A stretch of DNA of 64,000 bases from Selenomonadaceae bacterium (GTDB lineage: Bacteria; Bacillota; Negativicutes; Selenomonadales; Selenomonadaceae). The stretch spans positions 1 through 64,000 of the forward strand of contig JAFXQM010000005.1 of NCBI GenBank assembly GCA_017527075.1, read 5' to 3'. Of this stretch, positions 1-9,055 are shown piece by piece (position 1 is the stretch's first letter; each line of letters opens with the position of its first letter). The translations under genes were made by a program, and so were the position numbers. Under the pieces are notes generated by a model that saw only the letters and a list, made by a program, of their open reading frames with translations, made no database searches and was not told the origin of the DNA.

Positions 1-686
1 GATTTTGTGAAGTAATGATTCACGGCAATCTTGTCGACGGTCACGGGGTCGTTCAGAAATTCTTTCACCATCGCTCCGTTCTCATTCACGGCGTGGAACG
101 GCGGAAAGTAAATGGCAAAGTGAGGGTTCCAAAGATAATCTGCTCTGCGAGGATTGACGATACTCTTTACCGAGCGATTTCCTTTGTGGTCCGGCAAATC
201 TATAATCCAATCACGCGGAGCACGGCGAGTAAATCTTTCAAGCACGCCGCGAGAGTAATCGGCTTTTTCAAGTCCGTTCGAGCCGAAGAACTGCCAATTA
301 ATTGCCAAGCCCGCCGAGTTCGGGTCAGCGGACAAAAAAACTTCGTCAAGGATTTCAACGACGGAACGATTGCTCCTCGGAAAAATGAATTCGTCCAAGT
401 CGATGAACGCCAAGTAGCGGCACTCGAAACGAAATTTTTCCAGCGCGTCGTTGTATGCGGGCAACTGCATGACTCTGCCGGGAAAATCAATCAGCGTCAC
501 GAGATTTTCTTCGACGTAAGGGGCGAGCACCTCCCTGAAGTCGTCGGAGCTGTCGTTGTTGTAAAGATAAAAATGTTCGACGCCGGCGAGCAAATGATAA
601 TCCAGCCACTCCTTCAGGTAGTGACCCTCGTCTTTGAAAATCGCCGCGACCGCCAAGTCATACAGGAATAAATTTTTGTCGAGCAT
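1..686 (-). CDS. GT92-like glycosyltransferase, 3' end cut by window edge
   Basis: The reverse strand reads open from an ATG at 686 to the window edge, about 228 residues without a stop. The N-terminus contains AAIFKDEGHYLKEWLDYH, typical of GT92/DUF23-like glycosyltransferases (nucleotide-sugar binding start of a GT-A fold). About residue 90 lies FIDLDEFIFP, the DxD-like metal site seen in this family. A GGAG ribosome site precedes the ATG. The family transfers sugars to surface glycans or proteins; the acceptor here cannot be told. The C-terminus lies outside the window. No partner gene is visible on this side. Family assignment is fairly secure, exact activity is not. Confidence 0.75.
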   Translation of the reverse strand, partial: MLDKNLFLYDLAVAAIFKDEGHYLKEWLDYHLLAGVEHFYLYNNDSSDDFREVLAPYVEENLVTLIDFPGRVMQLPAYNDALEKFRFECRYLAFIDLDEFIFPRSNRSVVEILDEVFLSADPNSAGLAINWQFFGSNGLEKADYSRGVLERFTRRAPRDWIIDLPDHKGNRSVKSIVNPRRADYLWNPHFAIYFPPFHAVNENGAMVKEFLNDPVTVDKIAVNHYFTK

Positions 687-744
687 CGTATCATCTCCAA
701 GTTATTCTTTACCGAAAAAATTTTCAGCCGCATTTTACCACACA

Positions 745-782
745 TCAAAAAAAAATTCCCCTCCGAACTCGGAAGGGAATAA
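745..782 (-). terminator. Rho-independent terminator after the aldolase gene
   Basis: On the minus strand a stem TTCCCTTCCGA / TCGGAGGGGAA (756-780) is followed by a run of eight or nine T. It lies 20 bp past the stop of the aldolase gene and before the GT92-like gene, so it separates the two. Confidence 0.8.
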
Positions 783-799
783 ATTTTTTTATGGGCGGC

Positions 800-1483
800 T
801 CATTGGAAGTCGAGCATGGATTTTTCTTTGCCCGCGAACGATTCAAAGTCCGCGATAAAATTTTCCACCGCGTCATCAATCGCGGAATTTTTTATCAGCG
901 CGAAGAAAATTTCGGGCGCGACCGTCGCCGCACCGACTCCGCTCTTGCAAAGTTCCAAAACCTGCTGAGAATTTTTGAAACTCGCCGCGATGACTTCGGT
1001 CTCCATGTGATTGGCGGAAAAAATTTGCTGAATCTCTTGCGCGACTCTGATTCCGTCGAAGCCCATGTTGTCGATTCGGTTGACGTAAGGCGCGGCGTAA
1101 CTGGCACCGCACTGCCCGGCAATGAACGCTTGCATGGGCGTGTAAATCGCGGTGGCGGTGAAAAGAATTTCGCTCGTGTCGACCAAAATTTTCATCGCCT
1201 TGAAACCTTCGGGGACGGCGGGAATTTTTACGTAAGTGTTCGCGCCCAAAATTTCCGTGATGTGCCGAGCCTCGTCGACAATTTTTTCTGCGCGGCGGCT
1301 GACGGCTTGGACGTGAAGGTCAGCTTCCTCGCCGATAAATTCGCGAATCGCCCTGAGCGTGTCGAAAGGATTGCCTCCGACTTTGGAAAGGATTGTCGGG
1401 TTGGTCGTGACGCCGGCGACGGGAAAGAACTCGTAAACTTTTTTTATCGCGTCGAGGTGAGCGTCGTCAATCAAAAGTTTCAT
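800..1483 (-). CDS. fsa: Fructose-6-phosphate aldolase / transaldolase-like protein
   Basis: A 227-residue short transaldolase-family protein. Visible marks: MKLLIDDAHLDAIKK at the start, GVTTNPTIL near residue 30 and YVKIPAVPEG (Schiff-base lysine in KIP) near residue 85. Length fits the FSA/TalC subfamily of class I aldolases, which cleave fructose-6-phosphate to dihydroxyacetone and glyceraldehyde-3-phosphate. I chose the ATG at 1483, 7 nt behind GGGGTGAT, over the GTG three codons upstream. It lies 15 bp downstream of ndh and probably shares its transcript. Several FSA-like proteins act as transaldolases instead, so the substrate is uncertain. Confidence 0.87.
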   Translation of the reverse strand: MKLLIDDAHLDAIKKVYEFFPVAGVTTNPTILSKVGGNPFDTLRAIREFIGEEADLHVQAVSRRAEKIVDEARHITEILGANTYVKIPAVPEGFKAMKILVDTSEILFTATAIYTPMQAFIAGQCGASYAAPYVNRIDNMGFDGIRVAQEIQQIFSANHMETEVIAASFKNSQQVLELCKSGVGAATVAPEIFFALIKNSAIDDAVENFIADFESFAGKEKSMLDFQ

Positions 1484-1498
1484 GTGAATCACCCCGAA

Positions 1499-2764
1499 TC
1501 ATTTCATTGGGTCAAGGCTGATGTTCGTGATGATTCGACCGAGGCGCGCGCTCGTCAGGAAGTTCAGCGTCCACTTGAAGAAAACGGTCATGTTCGTGTA
1601 AACGCCCGCCAACCTCATCAAATGAACGAGCATCCACGCGCACCACGCCATGAAGCCGGTCATCTTCGGGCTGCCGACGACTGCCTCGCCGCGTCCGATT
1701 GTCGCCATCGCTCCCAAGTCTTTGTATTTGAACTTTTCAAGATTGGTGTCGCCCTTAATAAGCTTCATAATATTTTTGTGCGCGACCTTCGCCTGCTGCG
1801 TGGCAACGGGCGCGACCGTCGGCAAGGGACGTTTCATATCGCCGTGCATGAACGCCGCGCAGTCTCCGATTGCGAAAACATTTTTGTGAACCGCGCCGCG
1901 CACCATCAAATCTTCCTCAATCCAAATGCGTCCGTCGCGCGCGCACTCGCCGCCGCAATTTTTCATCATGTCGACGGCACGCACACCCGCCGCCCAGATA
2001 ACCGTCGTCGTCGGAATTTTTACGCCGCTCTTGAGCGTCAAAACATCTCCGTCATAATCGACGACTTGAGTGTTGAGCATGACTTCGACGCCTTTTTTCT
2101 CCAAAACTTTGACAGTGTGCTGCTGCAAATCTTCGGGGAGCATGGGCAAGAGCCGCGGCGTCGCCTCAATCAATTTTATGCTGACGTCGTTGAAGTTGAG
2201 CAGGTGGAATTCTTTTTTCTGAATGGCAATGAGCTCGGCGAGAGCACCCGCCTCCTCCACGCCCGTCGGACCGCCGCCGACCACAACAAAGGTCATGCGC
2301 TTCTTTCTGTCTTCGGGTGTGCGATAGGGTTTCTCGGCGCGTTCGAACTCGTGAATGACGTGGTTACGAATGTGCACCGCCTCTTGCAAAGTCTTCATGC
2401 CGAAAGAATGTTCCTCGACGGTTTTCATCCCGAAAAAGTTTGTGGTCGCGCCCGCCGCGAGAACCAAGTAATCGTAGTGAATTTCGCCGTGGTTGGTGAT
2501 GACGACGTCGCGTTCCTGGTCAATGCCCTGCGCCTTCGCCATGTAAAGGTTGACGTTTTTATTGTCACGGAAGAACGCGCGAATCGGATAAGCAATTTCG
2601 CCCGTCTCCAAAACCGAAGTCGAAACTTGATAGAGCAACGGCTGGAACAGATGGAAATTGTGGCGGTCGATTATGGTGACGTCGACATTTTCTTTGGCGA
2701 AGAGCTGACCGATTTTGATGCCGCCGAAGCCGCCGCCTACGATTACGATGTGGGGTCTAGACAT
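1499..2764 (-). CDS. ndh: Type II NADH dehydrogenase (NDH-2)
   Basis: A 421-residue single-subunit, non-proton-pumping NADH:quinone oxidoreductase of the inner membrane. The N-terminal FAD Rossmann motif is IVIVGGGFGGIKIGQLF; the second (NADH) Rossmann motif is FVVVGGGPTGVEEAGALAE near residue 165. VFAIGDCA near residue 295 is the second FAD contact, followed by the usual P.VAPVATQQ segment. The C-terminus has the hydrophobic/amphipathic stretch that docks NDH-2 on membranes. The GGGAGG site precedes the ATG. It is first gene of an operon with the aldolase. An NDH-2 in an anaerobe would serve redox balance or oxygen removal. Confidence 0.93.
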   Translation of the reverse strand: MSRPHIVIVGGGFGGIKIGQLFAKENVDVTIIDRHNFHLFQPLLYQVSTSVLETGEIAYPIRAFFRDNKNVNLYMAKAQGIDQERDVVITNHGEIHYDYLVLAAGATTNFFGMKTVEEHSFGMKTLQEAVHIRNHVIHEFERAEKPYRTPEDRKKRMTFVVVGGGPTGVEEAGALAELIAIQKKEFHLLNFNDVSIKLIEATPRLLPMLPEDLQQHTVKVLEKKGVEVMLNTQVVDYDGDVLTLKSGVKIPTTTVIWAAGVRAVDMMKNCGGECARDGRIWIEEDLMVRGAVHKNVFAIGDCAAFMHGDMKRPLPTVAPVATQQAKVAHKNIMKLIKGDTNLEKFKYKDLGAMATIGRGEAVVGSPKMTGFMAWCAWMLVHLMRLAGVYTNMTVFFKWTLNFLTSARLGRIITNISLDPMK

Positions 2765-2902
2765 TTCAAAAAAACCTCCCGGAACTTGCAGTGAAATTTT
2801 TAACTTAACGGGCTAAAAATAATTTCGGGATGAATTCCCGTCTATCTCTCGCAATTTGTGAACTGCTGCTTACCACAACCCCCTAACCCGTTGTCTTCGC
2901 GT

Positions 2903-2930
2903 ATGATAGCATAAATTTTCTAAATTTCAA
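2903..2930 (-). promoter_or_regulatory. Probable sigma-70 promoter of ndh-fsa
   Basis: Minus strand: TTGAAA (2925-2930), 16-nt spacer, TATCAT (2903-2908) with an upstream TGC (extended -10). A perfect palindrome CTGTATACAG (2942-2951) sits just upstream of the -35 and could be an operator. The 5' leader of about 130 nt holds a small inverted repeat, CGGGATGAATTCCCG (2828-2842). Confidence 0.55.
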
Positions 2931-3053
2931 TAGCGCGGGCACTGTATACAGCCGAAAGATTTTTGTTAATGTCTTGAGGCGCGCGGACAAAATTTTTTTG
3001 CCGAGCCCGTGCGTGTTGTTCAATTAATTTTTTTGTTCACGCTCCGCGCGCGG

Positions 3054-3081
3054 GAGAGGTCGTCGTCCGTGACGGCCTCTC
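3054..3081. other. GC-rich hairpin in the ndh/asparaginase gap
   Basis: The stem GAGAGGTCGTC / GACGGCCTCTC is followed on the plus strand by a short T run, and on the minus strand (reading out of the asparaginase gene) by none. It may be an inefficient terminator. Its GAGGCCGTC arm resembles the first hairpin of the roughly 185-bp dispersed repeat found elsewhere in this window. The rest of the 2765-3106 gap holds the ndh promoter and nothing else I can identify. Confidence 0.45.
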
Positions 3082-3106
3082 TTTTGTCGCGCGTGTCGAA
3101 TTTAAT

Positions 3107-4102
3107 TCAGAAGACAGTTTCAATCGTGCCGATAATTTCTCCGCGATGATTCTTCAGCACGGGCGGGAAACGTTTGTCGAGTTCGGCGGCTTCGTCCTTG
3201 GTCAGCAAGTCCAAATGTTTGAGCACGGCAATTGTCATGGGCGTGACTGCCGCGTAACTGCCGTCCTCAATCTTGAACGTGATACCCAGGTCGCCGTCCT
3301 TGACCGCCAGGCAGTAGACCGCGTCGCTGCCGATTTTTGCGATAATCCTTCCGCCCGTCACCTCCGACACCGCCAAATCGATTCTGCCGTTGCCCGAAAG
3401 AATTTGCGGATATTTGCTCATGGCGTCACGGATTTTTGTCGCGGCGAGTTCGTACTCGCCCCAGTCGCCCTTGTCGGGTGTGGACAGCCGCGCGTAAGCC
3501 AGTGACATGTTATAAATCGGCAGATAGAAGACGGGCACGCCGCAGCCGTCGATTCCGATTTCCAATTTGTCTTCGGGCATGCGCGCCGCCATCGCCACGT
3601 GCTTGAAGATAATTTTTTGCGCCTCGTGCGCGGGGCGAATGTAACCTTCGTAAGGAATGCCGAGCATCATCGACAGCGCAATTATCTGCGAGTGTTTGCC
3701 CGAGCAGGGATTGTGGACGGGCAAAACTTTTTCGCCCGCCGCGATAATTTTTTGGAACGCCTTGCCGCTCATGGGACGGACGACGCCGCAATCCAAAACA
3801 GATTCGTCGAGTCCGAGCTTCGCCAAAATTTTTCTGACGAGCGCGACGTGATTTTCTTCGCCGCTGTGGCTGGCGACCAAGAGCGCGAGTTCCTCTTCGG
3901 TTATCGAATATTTTTCGAGCCCGCCGTTCTTCACAAAGGGCAACGCCTGAAAAGGTTTGGCAGCCGACCGCCAGAACATTGGCAGGTGCGCGTTGCCGAC
4001 AGCCGCCACGACCTCGCCCGCGCAGTTGACCGCCGCCACGTCCCCGCGATGAATATTTTCCACGTGACCGGCGCGCGTGTAATGCAAAAGGATTTCACTC
4101 AT
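3107..4102 (-). CDS. Asparaginase, type II (plant/Rhizobium AnsA-like family)
   Basis: A 331-residue protein of the Asparaginase_II family (Rhizobium etli type), unrelated to the E. coli AnsA/AnsB fold; hydrolyses L-asparagine to aspartate and ammonia. Key residues of this family are in place: RSAAKPFQALP near residue 45 (Ser-x-x-Lys pair), NPCSGKHSQI near 130 (Cys and Lys) and GIDGCGVPVF near 185 (Asp and metal-binding Cys). No signal peptide, so cytoplasmic. ATG at 4102 is preceded by GAGGAGG. It lies 21 bp after the broken DUF4160 locus in the same orientation. Family call is strong; activity is presumed. Confidence 0.9.
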   Translation of the reverse strand: MSEILLHYTRAGHVENIHRGDVAAVNCAGEVVAAVGNAHLPMFWRSAAKPFQALPFVKNGGLEKYSITEEELALLVASHSGEENHVALVRKILAKLGLDESVLDCGVVRPMSGKAFQKIIAAGEKVLPVHNPCSGKHSQIIALSMMLGIPYEGYIRPAHEAQKIIFKHVAMAARMPEDKLEIGIDGCGVPVFYLPIYNMSLAYARLSTPDKGDWGEYELAATKIRDAMSKYPQILSGNGRIDLAVSEVTGGRIIAKIGSDAVYCLAVKDGDLGITFKIEDGSYAAVTPMTIAVLKHLDLLTKDEAAELDKRFPPVLKNHRGEIIGTIETVF

Positions 4103-4123
4103 GATAAAAATTCCTCCTCAAAT

Positions 4124-4726
4124 TTATCTGCCGAAATAATCATACCAACGAGCAATGATTGTGTCACGATTCTGCGCAATGAATTTCATCAGACGCGTTA
4201 AATCTTTTTGCGGAATGCGCGGCTGTTGTTGTGAGCCAAGACGGGATTGCTTTCAGGCGGCAACCAAATTTTTGTGGCGTCGGCACTTTGCTTGCCCTTG
4301 GCGACGTGAACATGAATAGGCTCGTTGTTTTCATTCGACCAGAAAAAAATTTTGTAGCCGCAGACTTCAAAACATACGGAAGAAATTTTTGCGTCCGAGC
4401 GCGGCGAATCATTGAAGTCTTCGTCGATTGAATCGCGCTCATTGGATGCAACGTCACGTTGCCCATCCTCGCGAGCAATTTCCCAAATGAGCGGGCTGTG
4501 TCTTTCGACGAAACGCCGCAGCTTATATTCCTCATCCTCGGTGAAGCCCATGCACTTACTTTTTGCAATAACACACGGGCAAAACATATTCGGCGATGTC
4601 GAATCCGTTTTCGTTCGGGCGTTCAAGATGAACCGTGATGCTTTCGCCCGTCCGCTTGGAAAAATGAATGTCCGTGAACGTGACGGAAATATTTTCGGGG
4701 ACGAGTTTCAAATATTCGTGGCGCAA
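4124..4726 (-). pseudogene. DUF4160 locus broken by two frameshifts
   Basis: Three pieces in different frames read together as one recognisable locus. The first runs from a TTG at 4726 (AGGAGG, 8-nt spacing) for 56 residues, with LKLVPENISVTF and ITVHLERPNENGFD, to a stop at 4556. The second frame (to 4198) continues with GFTEDEEYKLRRFVERHS, then the DUF4160 core GYKIFFWSNENNEPIHVHVA and ATKIWLPPE. A shift near 4212 gives the normal family ending RIPQKDLTRLMKFI then RWYDYFGR, stop at 4124. DUF4160 proteins often pair with a small partner and are toxin-antitoxin-like in context; function is unproven. Likely an inactive remnant, unless the shifts are sequencing errors. Confidence 0.7.
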
Positions 4727-4743
4727 AAAATTTTCCTCCTCGC

Positions 4744-4782
4744 AAAAAAATTTGGAAGGTCAAAGTTTTCCTTCAACCTCCC
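4744..4782 (-). terminator. Terminator of ftsH
   Basis: Minus strand: GGAGGTTGAAG pairs, with one bulge, with CTTTGACCTTCC, followed by AAATTTTTTT. It lies 20 bp beyond the ftsH stop. Confidence 0.75.
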
Positions 4783-4801
4783 AAAAAATTTTTCGTTCCG
4801 T

Positions 4802-6730
4802 TTAAATCGGAGCAGGCGCGTCGGGAACTTTCGGCTGCTCGACCTCCACAGGTTTTTTCAGCTCGACGACTGCGGGCGGCGATTGCTCGACGGGCGGCGG
4901 ATTATCATCTGTGGGCGGCTGTTCGATTTCCTTCTGTTCCTCGCCGAAGACGATGCTTTTGAGTTCTTCCGCCGTGAGCGTCTCCCTGTCAATCAGAGCC
5001 TGCGCGATTGCCTCCAGCTTGTCGCGGTTGTCGTTGATAATCGTGCGGCAAGCTTCGTAGGCCTCCTCCATGTACTTATGAATTTCTTTATCGATTTCGC
5101 CGGCAACTTCCTCGGAATAATTTTTCTGCGGCTGCCCGAAATAATATTGCTGCGCGGGGTCGCCGCCGTAAGCAACGGGACCGAGGACGCTGCTCATGCC
5201 GTACTGCATAATCATCGCGCGAACGATTCGACTTGCCTGCTGAATGTCTTGCGACGCGCCCGTGGAAATTTCGTTGAGGACAACTTCCTCTGCGACGCGC
5301 CCGCCCATCGCAACTTTCAAGCGGTCAAGCAACTCGGAGCGCGTGGCGTAACTTCTGTCTTCCTTCGGGAGCATGAGCGTGTAACCGCCTGCCCTGCCGC
5401 GCGGGATAATCGTGACTTTGTGGACGGGGTCGGCGTGCTTGAGCATCATTCCGACGAGTGCGTGCCCGCCTTCGTGATAAGCGGTCAACTTTTTCTCGTT
5501 CTCGCTCATGACTTTGGATTTTCTTTCGGGACCCGCCATCACTCGTTCGATTGACTCTTCAAGCTCGGTCATGTTAATTTCGTGCTTATTTCTCCGCGCC
5601 GCCAAGAGAGCCGCCTCGTTGACGAGATTCGCCAAGTCCGCGCCCGTGAAGCCGGGCGTCCGCCGCGCCAAAATTTCCAAGTCCGCGTCTTTGGCAATCG
5701 GCTTGCCCTTCGTGTGAACTTTCAAAATCGCGACGCGTCCCGTGACGTCAGGTTTATCGACGACGATTTGCCTGTCGAAGCGTCCGGGGCGAAGAAGTGC
5801 TCTGTCCAAAATATCGGGGCGGTTCGTCGCGGCGATGATGATTATTCCCTCGTTGGGCGCGAAGCCGTCCATTTCCACCAGCAGCTGATTCAAAGTTTGT
5901 TCGCGTTCGTCGTGGCCGCCGCCGACGTTTGCTCCGCGCTGACGACCTACCGCATCAATTTCGTCGATGAAAATTATACACGGGGAATTTTTCTTTGCCT
6001 GCGCGAAGAGGTCACGCACCCTGGAGGCACCGACGCCGACGAACATTTCCACGAAGTCCGAGCCGCTTATCGAGAAGAAGGCGACGCCCGCCTCGCCCGC
6101 GACGGCCTTCGCCAAGAGAGTTTTACCTGTGCCGGGCGGCCCGAAGAGCAAGACGCCTTTGGGAATCCTCGCGCCCAAGTCATTGAACTTTTTCGGGTGC
6201 TTGAGGAATTCGACGACCTCGGCGAGTTCTTCCTTGGCCTCGTCCGCGCCCGCCACGTCATCGAATTTAACTTTGACTTTGTCGCCGCCCATGAGCTTGG
6301 CGCGGCTCTTGCCGAACGAAAAGACTTTTCCGCCGCCGCCCTGCGCCTGATTAAACATGAAGTACCAAAAAGCAATCAACAATCCAATCGGCAACAAAGA
6401 CGTAAGGAACGTCATCCACCACGGCGGGTCTTTCGGGTTCTGCGCAACAATTTCCACGCCCTTTGCTTGCAACACACTGACCAGGGTCTCATCATCAACC
6501 GGCTCGTCGGGGGCAATCGTCGTGAACTCGCTCTCGTCCTTTTTCGTGAACTTAATTATGTTCCTGGTCAGGACGACTTTCTGAATCTCGTCCTTGTCGA
6601 CCATCTGCAGGAATTGCGAATAACTGACCTCCTCGACGTGAGTGGGCTTGGCCGCCATGTAATCGTAGGCAGTTACCGCAATAAAAATCGCCAGCAGATA
6701 AAACCCGACGTTGCGCAAAAAGTGGTTCAA
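4802..6730 (-). CDS. ftsH: ATP-dependent zinc metalloprotease FtsH
   Basis: A 642-residue membrane-anchored AAA+ protease that degrades misfolded membrane proteins and short-lived regulators. Order: TM helix near residues 7-25, periplasmic/extracellular FtsH_ext domain, second TM near 108-128, Walker A GPPGTGKT near 198, Walker [20 protein letters not shown] region [20 protein letters not shown], then the zinc site HEGGH near 420. The zinc motif has Gly where HEAGH is commoner; HExxH is intact. A proline/glutamate-rich tail (last 40 residues) is longer than usual. It ends the tilS-hpt block, with one secreted protein gene between hpt and ftsH. Confidence 0.97.
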   Translation of the reverse strand: MNHFLRNVGFYLLAIFIAVTAYDYMAAKPTHVEEVSYSQFLQMVDKDEIQKVVLTRNIIKFTKKDESEFTTIAPDEPVDDETLVSVLQAKGVEIVAQNPKDPPWWMTFLTSLLPIGLLIAFWYFMFNQAQGGGGKVFSFGKSRAKLMGGDKVKVKFDDVAGADEAKEELAEVVEFLKHPKKFNDLGARIPKGVLLFGPPGTGKTLLAKAVAGEAGVAFFSISGSDFVEMFVGVGASRVRDLFAQAKKNSPCIIFIDEIDAVGRQRGANVGGGHDEREQTLNQLLVEMDGFAPNEGIIIIAATNRPDILDRALLRPGRFDRQIVVDKPDVTGRVAILKVHTKGKPIAKDADLEILARRTPGFTGADLANLVNEAALLAARRNKHEINMTELEESIERVMAGPERKSKVMSENEKKLTAYHEGGHALVGMMLKHADPVHKVTIIPRGRAGGYTLMLPKEDRSYATRSELLDRLKVAMGGRVAEEVVLNEISTGASQDIQQASRIVRAMIMQYGMSSVLGPVAYGGDPAQQYYFGQPQKNYSEEVAGEIDKEIHKYMEEAYEACRTIINDNRDKLEAIAQALIDRETLTAEELKSIVFGEEQKEIEQPPTDDNPPPVEQSPPAVVELKKPVEVEQPKVPDAPAPI

Positions 6731-6773
6731 TCAAAACGCTCCTTTGTCTTGAAATCTTTACGCCGCCAAAAAA

Positions 6774-7412
6774 TTAAACTCCCATCGCCGCCAAAATCTT
6801 TGACTTATCTTTTTCGACTTCGGCAAGACCTTTCAGCAAACCTTCTTCAACAGCGTTCTCTGTGCTGCCGGAGCCGCGCCCGAAAATGCTGATGTTGACG
6901 GTGTCAGATTTGCCCACAGTTGTTTTGCGAGCCATGTAAACGAAATCATTTTTGACACGCGACCAAATGCGGAAATCGGTTATGACGTTGACTTTTCTGC
7001 CGGAAGTGAAGACGCCGCCGGTTGAGCGCGGATTGGTCGTCGCGACACGGATATAAACCAAATAATCATCGCCGAAGTGGTTGCACATGTTTTGAATGTC
7101 CGCTTTCTTGAAGGTCAAATCGCGGCCGGAGGAGTAATCGTAATTGGTTTCGGAAATGCCCGCGCGGTCGTTCTCTTCGCGATAAATTTGGACGTAAGCG
7201 TCGCACTCGCTGACAGATTTGACCTCGAAGGGCGCGTTCTTGAAAATGTTGTCCAAAGTGTTTTGGACGGCGGTATAAACTTTTTCGGGTTCCGCGAATT
7301 GTCCTTCGGGCGTGTCCAACACCACGGACACTGCATTGGCGGAAGCCGAGCTGTGTGCGGCGAACAAAATCATTGCCGTCATACACAGTACCGAGAAAAT
7401 CTTCTTGAGCAT
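6774..7412 (-). CDS. Secreted protein of unknown function
   Basis: I do not recognise the family. The 212-residue product has a clear signal peptide (KK, then VLCMTAMILFAAHSSASANA) with probable cleavage near residue 26. The mature part has two cysteines (SECDAY and NMCNHF), alternating strand-like segments (YLVYIRVATTN, DFRIWSRVKNDFVYMARK) and a Gly/Ser patch GRGSGS near the C-terminus. It stands between hpt and ftsH, an atypical neighbour in that conserved block, with its own GAGGAGGG ribosome site 58 bp after hpt. Two similar small secreted proteins of unknown role occur at 29342-30172 and 11145-12113; they are not obviously homologous. Confidence 0.6.
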   Translation of the reverse strand: MLKKIFSVLCMTAMILFAAHSSASANAVSVVLDTPEGQFAEPEKVYTAVQNTLDNIFKNAPFEVKSVSECDAYVQIYREENDRAGISETNYDYSSGRDLTFKKADIQNMCNHFGDDYLVYIRVATTNPRSTGGVFTSGRKVNVITDFRIWSRVKNDFVYMARKTTVGKSDTVNISIFGRGSGSTENAVEEGLLKGLAEVEKDKSKILAAMGV

Positions 7413-7470
7413 AAAAAACCCTCCTCTACTTGAATGAAGAACTCTGATGACGGCAATTTTTCTCGCCTCC

Positions 7471-8037
7471 TTATTTGCCGCCGTAAACGCTGCGATTTAA
7501 AATTCCCAGATACGGCAGGTTGCGATAGTGTTGTGCGAAGTCGAGCCCGTAACCGACAATGAATTCGTCGGGCACGTCGAAGCCGCAGTAGTCAATCTTC
7601 ACGTCGACTTTGCGGCGGCTCGGCTTGTTGAGGAGAGTACAAATCTTTACGCTGTTGGCTTTCTTGTCCATGAAGTAATCGATGAGGAAATTCATCGTCG
7701 TGCCAGAGTCAATGATGTCCTCCACGAGCAGGATGTCGCGACCTTTCGGATCGTTGTCGAGATTTTTGAGGATGTTGACTTTGCCGGTGGTGTGCGAGTT
7801 CGCGTCGTAGCTGGAGGCGATGAGGAAATCGAATTGGACGGGAATGGTCAGCCGCCGCACAACGTCCGTGTAAAACATGACTGCGCCGTTGAGGATGCCG
7901 ACCGTCAGCAGGGGTTTGGCGATATCCTTGTAGTCCTCGCTGATTTGCGCGCTGAGCTCCTTGGCGCGGGCGGCGATCTCCTCCTCGGTGTACAGCACGC
8001 GTTCGATGTAATCTTCTTTACTCTTCAAAGCAATCAA
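7471..8037 (-). CDS. hpt: Hypoxanthine phosphoribosyltransferase
   Basis: A 188-residue purine salvage enzyme joining hypoxanthine or guanine to PRPP. The PRPP-binding motif ILLVEDIIDSGTTMNFL lies near residue 100. Other family marks are VGILNGAVMF (flexible-loop region) and FIVGYGLDFAQHYRNLPY (base-binding segment) near the C-terminus. The start is a TTG at 8037 with AGGAAAGGG upstream; it overlaps the tilS stop by 4 nt (TTGA), so translation is probably coupled. The tilS-hpt-ftsH order is conserved in Bacillota. Confidence 0.94.
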   Translation of the reverse strand: MIALKSKEDYIERVLYTEEEIAARAKELSAQISEDYKDIAKPLLTVGILNGAVMFYTDVVRRLTIPVQFDFLIASSYDANSHTTGKVNILKNLDNDPKGRDILLVEDIIDSGTTMNFLIDYFMDKKANSVKICTLLNKPSRRKVDVKIDYCGFDVPDEFIVGYGLDFAQHYRNLPYLGILNRSVYGGK

Positions 8038-8969
8038 CCCTTTCCTAAAAATTTTTTCGTTATGATTAATCTTCCTCGGTTTAAATCTGCGCGAAATTTT
8101 TTTGGAAGTTCGACGCCCGACAAATTATTGAGCAAAACTTTGCGGACGCCTTCAAAGTGCACGAAGCCGAAATCTTTCGCCGAGCCCGTGACCTGCGCGA
8201 GAAATTTTTTTATGACGGCGCGCTGAAGTGCGGGGTGAAGTTTCAAAAAATCTGCGCGGACGATTGAGTTGTCCTTGACGACGGCAGGGAAAATTTTTTC
8301 GGTCTGCGCGTCGAGGAAGTCGGTTTCCTCCGCCGTGACTTCAGCCAAGCGGCAGAGCGTTTCGACGAGCGCGGGATTAAATTTCTCCAGCGCGGGCATG
8401 AGCTCCAGACGGATTTTGTTGCGCGTCGCCTCCGTCTCCAAGTTCGTCGAGTCGAGGCGCGGCGATAAATTTTTTTTGCGACAGAAATTTTCCAACGCAG
8501 CTTTCCTGAATCTCAGCAGCGGACGAATCAGCAAGCCGTAATCTTCGGAAAAAGTTCGGAACTTCATGGCGGATAAACCCGTCGAAGTTGCGCCGCGCAG
8601 AAGCCTCATCAAAATCGTTTCGGCTTGGTCGTCGGCGTGGTGTGCCAGGGCAATCGCGTCGAAGTTCAAAGCTCTCCGCGTGTCAGACAAAAATTCGTAG
8701 CGCAAAGTTCGTGCCGCCGTCTCCACGGAAATTTTATTCTCCGCCGAAAATTTTCTGACGTCGCCGCTCCCGCCGATGAATTTTATTCCGCGCGCCTCGG
8801 AAAAATTTCTCACGAACGCCGCGTCGTCGAGTGACTCTTGTCCGCGCAGTCCGTGTTCGAAGTGTGCAATGCAAAGCTCCAAACCGAATCGCCGCCGAGA
8901 ATTTATCAGCAGCTCCGCCAACGCCAATGAGTCCGCGCCGCCCGACACCGCGATTAAAATTTTGTTCAC
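8034..8969 (-). CDS. tilS: tRNA(Ile)-lysidine synthase
   Basis: Modifies C34 of tRNA-Ile(CAU) to lysidine using ATP and lysine. The N-terminal PP-loop reads ILIAVSGGADSLALAEL (SGGxDS), followed by ALAHHADDQAETILMRLLRG. At 311 residues it is shorter than many TilS proteins and lacks most of the C-terminal domain. The listed GTG (8969) has no good ribosome site. The frame stays open upstream to 9020 and encodes LLKKFIDN then TEKIF, which resembles the usual TilS N-terminus; a CTG at 9018-9020 sits 8 nt behind GGGGGGTG. The true start may therefore be the CTG. Confidence 0.9.
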   Translation of the reverse strand: MNKILIAVSGGADSLALAELLINSRRRFGLELCIAHFEHGLRGQESLDDAAFVRNFSEARGIKFIGGSGDVRKFSAENKISVETAARTLRYEFLSDTRRALNFDAIALAHHADDQAETILMRLLRGATSTGLSAMKFRTFSEDYGLLIRPLLRFRKAALENFCRKKNLSPRLDSTNLETEATRNKIRLELMPALEKFNPALVETLCRLAEVTAEETDFLDAQTEKIFPAVVKDNSIVRADFLKLHPALQRAVIKKFLAQVTGSAKDFGFVHFEGVRKVLLNNLSGVELPKKFRADLNRGRLIITKKFLGKG

Positions 8970-9022
8970 GCCGTCGAAAATTTTTTCTGTCGCGCAATTG
9001 TCAATGAACTTTTTAAGCAGTC

Positions 9023-9053
9023 AAAAAGCACCCCCCGCCGCGTGCAAGGGGGC
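9023..9053 (-). terminator. Hairpin with T run between the S1 gene and tilS
   Basis: Minus strand GCCCCC...GGGGGGTGC followed by TTTTT. It looks like a partial terminator. The same G-run would serve as the ribosome site for a CTG-initiated tilS, so hairpin formation could affect tilS translation. Confidence 0.5.
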
Positions 9054-9055
9054 AG

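Noticed and set aside
15..671. Plus-strand open frame at the left edge
   Set aside because: The minus strand encodes a recognisable GT92-like enzyme with a ribosome site; the plus frame has neither.
791..2794. A 667-codon open frame on the plus strand
   Set aside because: It runs antisense to ndh and the aldolase, whose products are recognisable; it arises from the codon bias of those genes.
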